This document shows, piece after piece, positions 32,936 through 43,319 of a stretch of 64,000 nucleotides of DNA. How positions within the stretch are numbered: the stretch's first letter is position 1; each line of letters starts with the position of its first letter. The stretch comes from Clostridium aquiflavi. Lineage in GTDB: Bacteria > Bacillota > Clostridia > Clostridiales > Clostridiaceae. Location: the NCBI RefSeq assembly GCF_031344075.1, contig NZ_JAVJAN010000022.1, positions 3,202-67,201 on the forward strand, given 5' to 3'. A program made the position numbers and the translations under genes. Under the pieces are notes generated by a model that was given only the letters and a program-made list of their open reading frames with translations, did not search any database and was not told where the DNA came from.

Positions 32936-34942
32936 ATGTATAATCTGGATATATATCAAAATGAAGCAGTGATAACTAAGGATAAAAATGCATTAATTAT
33001 TGCAGCTCCTGGATCTGGAAAAACTACTGTAATAATTAACAGAATATATTATTTAGTTAATAAACTAAAAGTTAGTAATGGACGTATAATAGTAATTACA
33101 TTTACTAAAGCAGCAGCTAAAAACATGAAAGAAAGATATGAAAATAGATTTAAACAAAATATATCACCATTCTTTGGCACATTTCATGGACTCTTTTACA
33201 AAATTCTTTTAAGAACAGGGAAAAGTATAGATATAATAGATGGAAGTATTGTAAACAAGCTTATAAATAAAGTGTTAACAAAGTATTTTGATGACATTAA
33301 TGAAGATAAAATTAAAGAAGTTTTAAATAATATATCATTATATAAAACTTCAAGAATAAGACTGAGTGATTTCAAACCATCTGTATCTAGAGAAATATTT
33401 GAAGATGCTTTAGAATGTTATGAATATTATAAAAAAGAGCATGGAAAAATAGATTTTGACGATTTAGCCATAGAAGCGTTAGAATTACTTGAAAATAATG
33501 AAAAGGCATTAAGTTATTATAGAAAATTATTTAAATATATTCTAGTTGATGAATTTCAAGATTGTGATGAGTTACAAATTGAATTTTTAAAATTAATAAA
33601 TTATGGTGAAGATAATTCTTTATTTGCTGTTGGAGATGAAGATCAGTGTATTTATTCATTTAGAGGGTCTAGACCAATGTATATGGTTACTTTTGATGAG
33701 ATATTTAAAGATAGTAAAAAACATTATTTATCGATTAATTATAGAAGTAAAGATAATATAGTTGAAAAGTCTAAGGCATTAATAAAGTTTAATAAAGAAA
33801 GAAATAATAAAAAAATATTATCTAATAAAAAAGAAAATGGAATAATCAAATTCTATACTCCTTATAACGAAAAGTCTCAAGGGGATATTTTAGTAGATTT
33901 AATTAAAAATGAAAAAAAATATAATATAGAATATGAAGAAAATGCTGTTCTTTATAGAACTAATATGGAAGCTATGAGTGTTATAGATGCATTTACTAAA
34001 AATCATATTCCATTTAAATTGTTAGATAGACAATATAATTTTTTTGAACATTTTATATGTAAAGATTTGATAGCTTATTTAAAATTTGTTGTAAACCCCT
34101 TTGATAAAGAGAGTTTTCTAAAGATTATAAATAAACCATTTAGATATATAAGTAAGCACAATATAGATTATGTGAGAAAGTATACTATACAGGAAAATTT
34201 GATTGATATATTAATAAACAAAGATGATACTCCACCATTTCAAAGAAAGAAGCTGGATGAATTAAAGAAAGACTTTAATTATTTAAATAAAGTTTCTTTA
34301 GGTTCTGCAATTTCATATATAGTTATGGATCTAGAATATATAGATTATTTGAAATCTTATTGCGAAAGATTTAGTCAGAACTTAGATGATTTAGAAGAAG
34401 TAATTGAAGAATTCAAATTATCCGCAGAAGGATTTAAAAATATATTTGATTTTTTAGTTCACATTGAAAATGTAAGTAATGAAATAGAAGAAAGTAAAAA
34501 TAAAAATCAAAGAGAAGGAGTAATACTTAGTACAATTCATGGAGTAAAGGGCATGGAATTTAAAAATGTATATCTTATAAATTGTAATGAAGATACTATT
34601 CCACATTCCTCTAGCAAAGAAGAAAACATAGAAGAAGAAAGAAGACTTTTTTATGTTGGAATAACAAGAACAATAGATAATCTTTATTTATTTGCACCAA
34701 GGAATAGAAGAGGACAATTTAAGGAAATATCTAGATTTATAGGTGAATCAGGATTTGACAAACTGCCTAAGGATACTTATGGATATAAAATAGGTGATGA
34801 TATAATGCAAAAGACTTATGGCTTAGGTAAAATAGAATCAATTGAAGATGATAAAGTTACTATAAATTTTAAAGATGGAATTATTAGAAGTTTTTCTTTA
34901 AAGGTATTAGCAGAAAATAATTTAATACAAAAGATTGTTTAA
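32936..34942 (+). CDS. UvrD/PcrA-like DNA helicase
   Basis: A superfamily 1 ATP-dependent 3'-5' helicase of 668 residues, shorter than typical PcrA (~740). Motif Ia/Walker A is ALIIAAPGSGKTTVI near 18-32, Walker B is LVDEFQDCDELQIEFL near 202, then VGDEDQCIYSFRG, and motifs V-VI are TIHGVKGMEFKNVYL with EERRLFYVGITRT near 565-580. A final ~45-residue module (KTYGLGKIESIEDDKVTINF) matches the small C-terminal domain of PcrA. It may be PcrA itself or a UvrD-like paralogue; the size leans to a paralogue. The ATG has GGAAAGAGGA upstream. Confidence 0.92.
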   Translation: MYNLDIYQNEAVITKDKNALIIAAPGSGKTTVIINRIYYLVNKLKVSNGRIIVITFTKAAAKNMKERYENRFKQNISPFFGTFHGLFYKILLRTGKSIDIIDGSIVNKLINKVLTKYFDDINEDKIKEVLNNISLYKTSRIRLSDFKPSVSREIFEDALECYEYYKKEHGKIDFDDLAIEALELLENNEKALSYYRKLFKYILVDEFQDCDELQIEFLKLINYGEDNSLFAVGDEDQCIYSFRGSRPMYMVTFDEIFKDSKKHYLSINYRSKDNIVEKSKALIKFNKERNNKKILSNKKENGIIKFYTPYNEKSQGDILVDLIKNEKKYNIEYEENAVLYRTNMEAMSVIDAFTKNHIPFKLLDRQYNFFEHFICKDLIAYLKFVVNPFDKESFLKIINKPFRYISKHNIDYVRKYTIQENLIDILINKDDTPPFQRKKLDELKKDFNYLNKVSLGSAISYIVMDLEYIDYLKSYCERFSQNLDDLEEVIEEFKLSAEGFKNIFDFLVHIENVSNEIEESKNKNQREGVILSTIHGVKGMEFKNVYLINCNEDTIPHSSSKEENIEEERRLFYVGITRTIDNLYLFAPRNRRGQFKEISRFIGESGFDKLPKDTYGYKIGDDIMQKTYGLGKIESIEDDKVTINFKDGIIRSFSLKVLAENNLIQKIV

Positions 34943-35154
34943 TAGTTTTGTAAATAAAATATTGTTTTTATATGCCTCTGCTTTCTTGCTAAAGTAAAAA
35001 ATGTTAAAGAATAATAGAATAAATTATTTGTAATAAATAGTTATATATTTAGTTAATATTATTTTAAAGGATTTTATATTAATTTATAGAATATATACTT
35101 TTAGATAAATATTTATGATTTATGCATTATATTAAGAGATAAGGTGATTTCGTT

Positions 35155-35274
35155 ATGAATGTTAAATTATGGATTGTTATATTAATTTTAGCAGCAGTTA
35201 TACTCATTGCAGTTGGTAAAATAATAAATCCAAAAGAAGAACGAGAAAAATATAAGAAAAATAAAATTAAATAA
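35155..35274 (+). CDS. 39-residue single-pass membrane protein
   Basis: ATG at 35155 with AAGGTGA upstream at a normal distance, stop at 35272-35274, and a terminator immediately after. The peptide has one hydrophobic helix (LWIVILILAAVILIAVG) and a very basic tail (KEEREKYKKNKIK), so an N-out/C-in small membrane protein is likely. No family is recognised. Support is the ribosome site, the composition and the matching terminator. Confidence 0.55.
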   Translation: MNVKLWIVILILAAVILIAVGKIINPKEEREKYKKNKIK

Positions 35275-35318
35275 GCATAAGAATGGAGTTTTAATACTTC
35301 ATTTTTATGCTTATTTTC
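35270..35318 (+). terminator. Terminator of the 39-residue gene
   Basis: aataagcataa (35270-35280) pairs with ttatgcttatt (35305-35315), with further pairing of the inside, ending in tttt. Confidence 0.75.
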
Positions 35319-35511
35319 ATGCAAAAAAATAATAATATTTTGTATAATTTTATTTTATTATAACTTTTATGAAATATATAGTATAATTATTTGGATAATA
35401 AAGAAATTGTGAGAATTATGATTAATTGAATGTGATTAGATTATAATATATAATTTATAGTATATTTAAGAGGAATAATTACTAAATTTGTACGATAAAG
35501 GTTGTGTTTAG

Positions 35512-37626
35512 ATGGAGTTAAAAAATTTTAATCCTAAAGATATAATTTTTTCATTAGATATAGGAACAAGATCTATAATAGGAACTGTAGGGATAATAAG
35601 AGATAAAAAATTTGAAGTAGTATGTGAAGAATATATGGAACATGAAGAAAGAGCCATGGTAGATGGTCAAATTCATGATATTAATTTAGTTGCTTCTGTG
35701 GTTGAAAAAGTGAAAAGAGTATTAGAAGAGAAAATAGAAATTACACTTACAGAAGTATCCATAGCAGCTGCTGGGAGATTTTTAAGAACTGTAAATTCAA
35801 GGGCAGAAATAGAAATAGATGAAGATCAAGAAATTGATAAGGAAATTGTAAGGAGTTTAGAACTTAGTGTTGTTAAAAATGCAGAAGAAGAAATAGATAA
35901 TAGTGCTGATGGAAAATTATATTGTGTTGGTTATTCTGTTAAAAGCTTTTATTTAAATGGCTTTGTTATATCTAATTTAATAGGACATAAGGGGAAAACT
36001 ATTGAAGCAGAAGTAATAGCAACATTTTTACCGAGATCTGTCATTGATTCTCTTTATTCTGTAATGAATAAGGTAAATTTAAAAGTAACTAATTTAACAT
36101 TAGAACCTATTGCAGCAATAGAAGCTGCTATACCTAAAAATTTAAGGTTATTAAATATTGCTCTTATAGATGTTGGTGCGGGAACATCAGATATAGCAAT
36201 AAGTAATAAAGAAACAATATCTGCATATGGTATGGTACCCATGGCTGGAGATGAAGTTACTGAAATAATAGCACAAGAGTATTTAGTTGATTTTAATACA
36301 GCAGAATTTATAAAAAAGTCTGTAAATGAATCTAAAGAAATTGTTTATACTGATGTGTTAGGCCTTGAAAATACAATTTTATCATCAAATATTATTAAAT
36401 TAATTGATCCATCAGTAAAAAAGATATCAGAAGAGATTTCAAGTAAGATTTTAGAATTAAATGGTGGAAAGTCTCCAAGTGCTGTATTTTTAGTTGGTGG
36501 AGGGGCACATACACCTAGACTATTAGAATGTATAAGTGTGAATTTAAATTTACCACCTCAAAGAATTGCAATTAAAGATAGAAATGCTATTACAGAATGC
36601 ATATCTGATAATTCCTTGGGATCAGCAGGGGTTACAGTACTAGGAATAGGACTTATAGCATTAAGAAATTTAGGTACAGATTTTATTGATGTTATATTAA
36701 ATGATACACCTGTTAGTTTATTTAATTCTCACAAGCATACAGTTATGGATGTATTACTTCAAGCGGGAATTAATCCCTCATTACTTATAGCTAAAAATGG
36801 AAAGAGTATAAGATTTAAATATAATGGACGTAAAAGAATTGTATTTGGAGAATATGGAACTAGTGCTAAGATATTTATAAATGGAAATGAATCTGCATTA
36901 GAAACAGAAGTTAAGGCTAATGATAATATAGAAGTACAATATGCTAAGAATGGTAATAATGCGAGTCCTAAAGTACGTGATTATATTGAAAATATAAATT
37001 CTATAACTATTTATATTAATGATGAACTTATAAATTTGGAACCTATAATAACAATAAATAATAAAATAGAAGATATACATTATGAATTGAAAAATAGTGA
37101 TGAACTTAGAGTATTTATACCAAATAAAGTTTCTGAAATAAAAGAATATGTTTTAAATAATGATGAAATAAGCTTGTTCAAAGATGATGTTTTGTTACAT
37201 GAGGAATATGAAGCTCAAGATGGAGAAAGACTTATAAAAAAAGATAGTTCATTAGTTGAAACACAAATAGAGAATGATAAACTAGAAGATATTGAACCAA
37301 TAAACGATAGCAATGAAGAACTTAAAAAAGAAAACGAAGAGTCTAAGTTAAATGAAGATTATGAATTAAGTACTGATGATAATTTAAATAATGATGTAGA
37401 TAAAGATAAATTTCAGGAAAAATTTAATGAAATAAAAGTTATTGTAAATAATAAAGAGATAGTATTAAAAGGCAAAAATGAATATGTTTTTGTTGATATT
37501 TTTGACTATATAGATTTTGATTTAACAATTTCAAAGGGCACAATAAATTCTAAAGTTAATGGGGAAAATTCATCATATACAGCTAGAATAGATGAGGGCG
37601 ATGTTATAGAAGTTTATTGGTCATAA
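35512..37626 (+). CDS. FtsA-like actin-fold protein with a long C-terminal extension
   Basis: A 704-residue protein. Residues ~1-390 match the FtsA/MreB actin fold: IFSLDIGTRSIIGTVG (phosphate 1), IALIDVGAGTSDIAIS near 216-231 (phosphate 2), and VFLVGGGAHTPRLLECI near 325 (adenosine). An SHS2-like insert follows the first motif. Canonical FtsA is ~410-430 residues and ends in an amphipathic helix. Here ~300 more residues follow, with three segments that look like beta-grasp modules, and an acidic, low-complexity linker near 575-640. It may be an accessory FtsA-like protein rather than the division FtsA, since no ftsZ adjoins. Confidence 0.85.
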   Translation: MELKNFNPKDIIFSLDIGTRSIIGTVGIIRDKKFEVVCEEYMEHEERAMVDGQIHDINLVASVVEKVKRVLEEKIEITLTEVSIAAAGRFLRTVNSRAEIEIDEDQEIDKEIVRSLELSVVKNAEEEIDNSADGKLYCVGYSVKSFYLNGFVISNLIGHKGKTIEAEVIATFLPRSVIDSLYSVMNKVNLKVTNLTLEPIAAIEAAIPKNLRLLNIALIDVGAGTSDIAISNKETISAYGMVPMAGDEVTEIIAQEYLVDFNTAEFIKKSVNESKEIVYTDVLGLENTILSSNIIKLIDPSVKKISEEISSKILELNGGKSPSAVFLVGGGAHTPRLLECISVNLNLPPQRIAIKDRNAITECISDNSLGSAGVTVLGIGLIALRNLGTDFIDVILNDTPVSLFNSHKHTVMDVLLQAGINPSLLIAKNGKSIRFKYNGRKRIVFGEYGTSAKIFINGNESALETEVKANDNIEVQYAKNGNNASPKVRDYIENINSITIYINDELINLEPIITINNKIEDIHYELKNSDELRVFIPNKVSEIKEYVLNNDEISLFKDDVLLHEEYEAQDGERLIKKDSSLVETQIENDKLEDIEPINDSNEELKKENEESKLNEDYELSTDDNLNNDVDKDKFQEKFNEIKVIVNNKEIVLKGKNEYVFVDIFDYIDFDLTISKGTINSKVNGENSSYTARIDEGDVIEVYWS

Positions 37627-37650
37627 TATCTAGAAGGGAAGTATGTGTTT

Positions 37651-38832
37651 ATGATAGATTTTAAAAAAGAGGCTAATGATATAAAAGACAAATTGATATC
37701 AATAAGACGAGATATACATGAGCATCCAGAAGTTGGTTTTGAAGAACATAGAACTTCTGACCTTATAAAAGACTTTTTAAAAACAGAAGGCATTGAATAT
37801 ATAGAGGTATCAAAAACTGGAGTTTGTGGAATTATAAAAGGAGAAAAAGTAGGCAGCAATAAGACTATAGCAATAAGAGGAGACATGGATGCACTTCCTA
37901 TTCAAGATATGAAATCTTGTGAGTATAGCTCAAAAGTAAGTGGGAAAATGCATGCATGTGGACATGATGCACATACAACAATACTTTTAGGAGTAGCCCA
38001 AATATTAAATAAATACAAAAGTGAATTTAGTGGAAATGTGAAATTATTATTTGAACCTGCTGAAGAAACTGTTGGTGGAGCTCAATATATGATACAAGAT
38101 GGAGTACTAGAAAATCCAAGGGTTGATTATGTGTTGGGTCTTCATGTTGATGAAAATGTAAGTATTGGAAATATAGAAGTTAAAAAAGGCGTTGTTAATG
38201 CTGCATCTAATCCATTTAAAATAAAAATTACAGGTCAAGGGGGACATGGAGCTGCACCACATACAACAATTGATCCTATTGTTGTAGCTAGTCATATAGT
38301 AATTGCACTTCAAAGTATAGTTAGTAGAGAAATATCGCCTGTAAATCCATCAGTAATTACTATTGGAACAATAAATGGGGGGACAGCTCAAAATATTATT
38401 CCAGGGGAAGTTACATTAAGCGGAATAATTAGAACGATGACAAAAGAAGACAGAATATTTGCAAGCGAAAGATTAAAAGAAATTGTTAATGGAATTGCTT
38501 TGTCTTCAAGAGCAAAAGCAGAAATAGAGATAGAAGAAAGCTATCCTTGTCTATACAATGATGATTATATGGTAGAATTGTTAAAGAGTTCTGCAAGTCA
38601 TATATTAAAAAATGAAAATGTAGTTGAACAAAAAGCACCTCATATGGGAGTTGAAAGTTTTGCATATTTTGCAATGGAAAGACCAGGAGCATTTTATTTT
38701 CTAGGATCAGGAAATAAACAAAAGAAAACCACTGAACCTGCACATAGTAATCTTTTTAATATAGATGAAGATTGTATACCACTTGGTGTAGCAATTCAGT
38801 GTTTAACAGCATTTAATTATTTAACAAAGTAA
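37651..38832 (+). CDS. M20-family amidohydrolase
   Basis: A di-metal hydrolase of 393 residues of the M20D group (N-acyl amino acid or hippurate-type amidohydrolases). The N-terminus shows IRRDIHEHPEVGFEEHRTS. The metal ligands are in RGDMDALPI, MHACGHDAHTTILLG near 105, and EPAEETVGGAQYM near 138. The dimerisation lid lies at about 190-300 (GQGGHGAAPHTTIDPI). The ATG at 37651 follows GAAGGGAAG; an in-frame GTG at 37645 is also possible. It lies 24 nt after the FtsA-like gene and is likely co-transcribed. The natural substrate cannot be told. Confidence 0.9.
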   Translation: MIDFKKEANDIKDKLISIRRDIHEHPEVGFEEHRTSDLIKDFLKTEGIEYIEVSKTGVCGIIKGEKVGSNKTIAIRGDMDALPIQDMKSCEYSSKVSGKMHACGHDAHTTILLGVAQILNKYKSEFSGNVKLLFEPAEETVGGAQYMIQDGVLENPRVDYVLGLHVDENVSIGNIEVKKGVVNAASNPFKIKITGQGGHGAAPHTTIDPIVVASHIVIALQSIVSREISPVNPSVITIGTINGGTAQNIIPGEVTLSGIIRTMTKEDRIFASERLKEIVNGIALSSRAKAEIEIEESYPCLYNDDYMVELLKSSASHILKNENVVEQKAPHMGVESFAYFAMERPGAFYFLGSGNKQKKTTEPAHSNLFNIDEDCIPLGVAIQCLTAFNYLTK

Positions 38833-38862
38833 CCAAAAGAAAAATTATAGGAGTGATAATAT

Positions 38863-39831
38863 TTGAAAATCGAAATAGGAGCTAATGAAGCCGGTCAAAG
38901 ATTAGATAAATTTTTAAGAAAGTTATTAAAGGACGTTCCACTAAGTGCAATATTTAAAGCTTTAAGAAAAAAAGATATAAGAGTTAACGGTAAAAAACAA
39001 AGTGAAAAGTATTTCTTAGAAGAAGGAGATATTGTTGAAATAAAATATATAAAGAGTAATCCGGAAAAGAAAGAAAAATTTATTCAAGTAAATTTTAGTG
39101 GAATGAAAACAGCATATGAAGATGAAAATTTATTAGTAGTTGAAAAATGGCCAGGTATTTTAGTACATCCTGATAAAGATGAAAAAGAACCTACATTAAC
39201 AGATTATGTACTTTCATATTTAAAAGAAAAAGGATCATACGTTCCAGAAAATGAAATTACATTTACACCTGCACCATGTAACAGATTAGATAGAAACACA
39301 TCTGGTTTGGTTATGTTTGGAAAAACATTTGAGGGATTAAAATCTATCAATGAAACAATAAGAGAAGATAGAGTAAGAAAATATTATGTAGCTTTAGTTA
39401 AGGGAAAGGTAAAAGATGGATTATATACAGGATATATATTAAAGAATCAAGATACAAATATATCTAAGGTATATGAAAAAGAAGTACCAGATTCTAAAAA
39501 AATAGCAATGGAAGTTACTACAACACAAACTAATGGTGCATATTCACTACTTGAAATTAATTTAATTACAGGAAGAAGCCATCAAATAAGAGCTCATTTA
39601 TCACATTTAGGAAGTCCTATAATTGGTGATGACAAATATGGAGATAGAAAATTAAATTCATTCTTCAAAAACAAGTATGGATTAGAATATCAATATTTAT
39701 ATGCATATAAATTAGTTTTTAAAGAAATGAAAGGTAAAGTAGCTTATTTAACAAATAAAACTGTAGTTAATGCTTTACCTCCGATATTAAAGAAGATAAA
39801 GAGTGATGTATTTAAATTTTCACTTAGATAG
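38863..39831 (+). CDS. RluA-family pseudouridine synthase
   Basis: This family converts uridine to pseudouridine in rRNA or tRNA. The 322-residue protein has an N-terminal S4 RNA-binding domain (AGQRLDKFLRKLLKDVPLSAI near 8-28). The catalytic domain contains the aspartate in PCNRLDRNTSGLVMFGKT near 143-160, and later GRSHQIRAHLSHLGSPIIGDDKYG. A TTG start follows AGGAG at 38849. Whether it is RluC, RluD or a relative is not resolvable by eye. Confidence 0.93.
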   Translation: MKIEIGANEAGQRLDKFLRKLLKDVPLSAIFKALRKKDIRVNGKKQSEKYFLEEGDIVEIKYIKSNPEKKEKFIQVNFSGMKTAYEDENLLVVEKWPGILVHPDKDEKEPTLTDYVLSYLKEKGSYVPENEITFTPAPCNRLDRNTSGLVMFGKTFEGLKSINETIREDRVRKYYVALVKGKVKDGLYTGYILKNQDTNISKVYEKEVPDSKKIAMEVTTTQTNGAYSLLEINLITGRSHQIRAHLSHLGSPIIGDDKYGDRKLNSFFKNKYGLEYQYLYAYKLVFKEMKGKVAYLTNKTVVNALPPILKKIKSDVFKFSLR

Positions 39832-39840
39832 GGGTTTAAT

Positions 39841-41448
39841 ATGAAAGAAGAATCATCTACTAAAGGCTTTGTAATTCTTTCAGCAGCAGGACTTTTAGCT
39901 AAACTGATGTCTGTATTTTATGTTCCGTTATTAAGAAGAACAATAGGTCTTGAAGGCCTTGGAATATACCAAATGTGTTATGAAGTATTCATATTTGCAT
40001 ATGCAGTAACTACTTTAGGAGCTCAGCCAGCAATTGCAAAAGTTGTAGCTGAGCTTACAGCTATGAAAAATAAAAGAGATGCAATTAAGGCACTAAAGAT
40101 ATCTACAATACTTTATGCTGGTGTTGGCGGTATAATAAGTATACTTATCATGATATTATCTACGCCTATAGCAAATGCAATAGGAACACCACAAGCGGCA
40201 TATGGTCTGCTATTTTTAGCTCCAAGTATTTTTGTGACTTCTATATTGTCAGCATATAGGGGGTACTTTCAAGGTAAAAATAATATGACAGCAATAGCTG
40301 TATCTCAAGTATTAGAACAAATAATAAATGTTGGAGTGAGTTTAGCATTTGCTTATGTTTTAGTAAAAATAAGCATTCCTTATGGTAGCGCTGGTGGAAC
40401 AGTAGGTACTACATTAGGTGCAATAATAGCGTGCCTTTATATGATATATGTATATTATAAGAAAAATTATGAAGGGGAAGCCTTTGGTGCAGAGTCACCT
40501 GTTAAAAGGGTAAGCAATAAGAGAATAGTTAGGAAATTAGTCAAATACGGAGTACCAATCACATTAAGTGCTGGATTACAAAACTTGGGTAGCTTAATTG
40601 ATATGGTAAATGTAAAAAATAGATTAGCTTATGCTGGTTTTTTAGAAAAACAAGCTAATGAGCTTTACGGAATACTTGGAACGTACAAAACATTACTTTC
40701 TGTTCCGTTAGTAATAGTTACAGCACTAGCAACAACAGTATTACCTGCAATTGTAAGTGCAGTAGCTATAAAAGATAAAAAAGAGATTAGAAGAAAAGTA
40801 AATTTTGCATTTAGAATAACTTATGCAGTGACAATACCAGCAGCTGTAGGACTTGCCGTTTTAAGTAAAGAAATTTATTTATTATTATATGGCTCAGAAC
40901 AAGGATTTGAATTAATGATATACGGTTCTGTTGTTGTAATATTAATGGCCGTTGTACAAATTCAAAATGTTATATTGCAAAGTATGAATAAGCTTTACTT
41001 TGTTTTAGGAACATTTATGATAGGTATAGTAGCTAAAATAGTTACAAATTACATATTGGTTGGAATGCCAGAGATCAATGTATTAGGTGCTGTTTTTGGT
41101 AATTTTCTATGGTTTGCAATACCTTTTATATTAAATCAACGAAAACTTAGCAAAACATTAAAAATGAGATTACCAATGTTTAAGCATACTTTAAAACCGA
41201 TTCTTTCTTCAATAGGAATGGTTGCAGGCATATACTTAATTAAAGAACCTTTTGGAGTATTACTCATATTGTTAGATGCTGGAGGAATAGCACAAGGATT
41301 AGTAACAATGCTTATGATTTCAGTAGGTGGATTTGCATACTTGTACTTGATGATAATATTAGGCGGCATCAGAAAAAATGATATTACGTCATTCTCTCAA
41401 AAAGCATATAATATCTTGCCAAGATTTTTGAGAGTAAAATTAAAATAA
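39841..41448 (+). CDS. MVF/SpoVB-type polysaccharide flippase, copy 1
   Basis: A polytopic membrane protein of 535 residues with about 14 predicted helices. It is related to MurJ, SpoVB and Wzx lipid-linked oligosaccharide flippases. The N-terminal pattern KGFVILSAAGLLAKLMSVFYVPLLRRTIGLEGLGIYQ is typical of the YtgP/SpoVB branch. It starts 9 nt after the pseudouridine synthase gene. The convergent 41624 gene encodes a second member, so their roles probably differ (peptidoglycan versus spore cortex). Not resolvable from sequence alone. Confidence 0.85.
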   Translation: MKEESSTKGFVILSAAGLLAKLMSVFYVPLLRRTIGLEGLGIYQMCYEVFIFAYAVTTLGAQPAIAKVVAELTAMKNKRDAIKALKISTILYAGVGGIISILIMILSTPIANAIGTPQAAYGLLFLAPSIFVTSILSAYRGYFQGKNNMTAIAVSQVLEQIINVGVSLAFAYVLVKISIPYGSAGGTVGTTLGAIIACLYMIYVYYKKNYEGEAFGAESPVKRVSNKRIVRKLVKYGVPITLSAGLQNLGSLIDMVNVKNRLAYAGFLEKQANELYGILGTYKTLLSVPLVIVTALATTVLPAIVSAVAIKDKKEIRRKVNFAFRITYAVTIPAAVGLAVLSKEIYLLLYGSEQGFELMIYGSVVVILMAVVQIQNVILQSMNKLYFVLGTFMIGIVAKIVTNYILVGMPEINVLGAVFGNFLWFAIPFILNQRKLSKTLKMRLPMFKHTLKPILSSIGMVAGIYLIKEPFGVLLILLDAGGIAQGLVTMLMISVGGFAYLYLMIILGGIRKNDITSFSQKAYNILPRFLRVKLK

Positions 41449-41512
41449 TTGGCTATGTTTGAATAGAATCTTGATGTGAGTTTGAGAAATAGGATATAAC
41501 ATAATTAAGGAG

Positions 41513-41559
41513 AAAGTTCATGTTTCTAAATGTAGAGTTTAGAAACATGAACTTTTTAT
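41513..41559 (+). terminator. Terminator after flippase copy 1
   Basis: A perfect 18-bp stem (41513-41530 with 41538-41555) followed by tt plus atg; T-run is ctttttat. Confidence 0.8.
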
Positions 41560-41623
41560 GTTTGTCAAAAATTAAAAATTCTAATTTCCCAGTTTTTAAT
41601 TAAAATAAGTAGTAAATACATTA

Positions 41624-43123
41624 TTAAACATCGCTTTCTCCAAAGGTTCCAAGATATAAAAATATTATAAAAGTTAAACCAATTACCATAAAACTATTTA
41701 CTATAGGTAAATTAACTAAAACATTTTTAGCGAATATATTAATAATTAAAAAGCTTAAAATACCAAGAAGTAAGTATATTATTACATTTGTAAAATTTAA
41801 ATTTATATTAATATGTTTCTTAACTTCGTATAAATTAAGTGATAATCCAATACCACAAGCTATAAATAGAGTTATACTATTACCAAAAATATTTATACAC
41901 GGTATTGATGTAAATACATATAAGCATACTAACTCAATTGAAGCTTCAATTAATGAATTTCTAAGAATAACACCCTGCCTATTAAGACCATTTAAAATTC
42001 CAAACATAGTAGTAGAAGTGAAGAAAATCGGTGCAGCAAGTGATGCAACTCTTATATATGGACCTAAATCATTTCTGCCATAAAAAATTTTTCCTAATTC
42101 ATCAGGAATGATATTGCATATTATAGTCGTTGAAAGTCCAAGTAAAAAGGCTAGTTTAATTACTTTTCTAATACGAAGAGAAGCCTTATACTGATTTCCT
42201 TGACTTAAAGTTTGCGAAAGATCTGGTATAAGCAAAGTATTTATAGTTGAAACAACAATAAGAGGAATAGCGATCAATCCCATAGCCATACCATTATATT
42301 TACCTATTAAGCTTAAGGCTTCAGAATAATTAAAACCAGCACATACTAATCTCCTAGGTACAACTAAAGTGCAAAGTGTAGCTAAAATATTGCTTAGGAA
42401 GCCATTTAAACATAAAGGAATTGCTACTATTATTACATCAAACAATAATTGAAATCTACCTTCTGGTTTTTCATATGATTTTGGAATTTTTTTTACAGTG
42501 TATTTATAGTAAATAAATAAACATAATAAGCTTTGAAATTCACCAATGCATAATGCAACAGTAGCTAATGTAACCATATTTTGAAGTGTCTTAGCTTTTA
42601 AGAAAAATATTAAAATACTTACAGTTACAATTCTCATAGCTTTTTCAAAAATATCAATAATAGCAGGTGCTTTTATTTCCGATGTTCCATAAAAATAGCC
42701 TTTAAAAATATTTGAAATTGCAATACAAACCATAGCTGGACATATAACACGTATAGCATCAATAGTTCGCACATCATTAACACCATATTTACCTATTATT
42801 GGTGCAGCAAAAAAAACCATTATGCCAATAAGTAGAGCCCAGGTTATGTTAAAAAGAGAAACAATTCGTATAGTTCTAGTTATATTTTTATATTCTCCTT
42901 TTTGTTTATATATTGCAGATATTTTAGAAATAGCAGCTACGATTCCTGCACTCATAAGGCATATGAACAAATTATAAATTGGCATAACTAAGTTATATAA
43001 GCCCATACCCTCGGGACCAAGTATTTTAGACAAATATATAGTAAATATAAATCCAAGAATTCCTGTTGTTATATTAGAAGCCGTCAGTAAAAAAGAATTC
43101 TTTAAAAAGTTGTCCTTACTCAA
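41624..43123 (-). CDS. spoVB: Stage V sporulation protein B-like flippase
   Basis: A 499-residue polytopic protein starting MSKDNFLKNSFLLTASNITTGILGFIFTIYLSKILGPEGMGLYN, the pattern of SpoVB, which is needed for spore cortex synthesis. About 14 membrane helices are visible. The TTG start at 43121-43123 is preceded by AAGGAG. It converges on the other flippase gene. Membership of the MOP/MVF superfamily is firm; the sporulation role is inferred from similarity. Confidence 0.8.
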   Translation of the reverse strand: MSKDNFLKNSFLLTASNITTGILGFIFTIYLSKILGPEGMGLYNLVMPIYNLFICLMSAGIVAAISKISAIYKQKGEYKNITRTIRIVSLFNITWALLIGIMVFFAAPIIGKYGVNDVRTIDAIRVICPAMVCIAISNIFKGYFYGTSEIKAPAIIDIFEKAMRIVTVSILIFFLKAKTLQNMVTLATVALCIGEFQSLLCLFIYYKYTVKKIPKSYEKPEGRFQLLFDVIIVAIPLCLNGFLSNILATLCTLVVPRRLVCAGFNYSEALSLIGKYNGMAMGLIAIPLIVVSTINTLLIPDLSQTLSQGNQYKASLRIRKVIKLAFLLGLSTTIICNIIPDELGKIFYGRNDLGPYIRVASLAAPIFFTSTTMFGILNGLNRQGVILRNSLIEASIELVCLYVFTSIPCINIFGNSITLFIACGIGLSLNLYEVKKHININLNFTNVIIYLLLGILSFLIINIFAKNVLVNLPIVNSFMVIGLTFIIFLYLGTFGESDV

Positions 43124-43319
43124 ATCTAATTCACTCCTTTAAATTACAATAAAGCATATTCAAAGTAATGACTAAATATGAACATTTTAAATTAAAAGTT
43201 AAGATATGATAAACATTTTAATTTAAAAGGTTAAGCTTAAGGGTATATTTTATTAGATTTAAAATATAAATTTAACAAGGGAAAATATATGGTTAATTTT
43301 ATATTGAGGGGGTTAAGAT

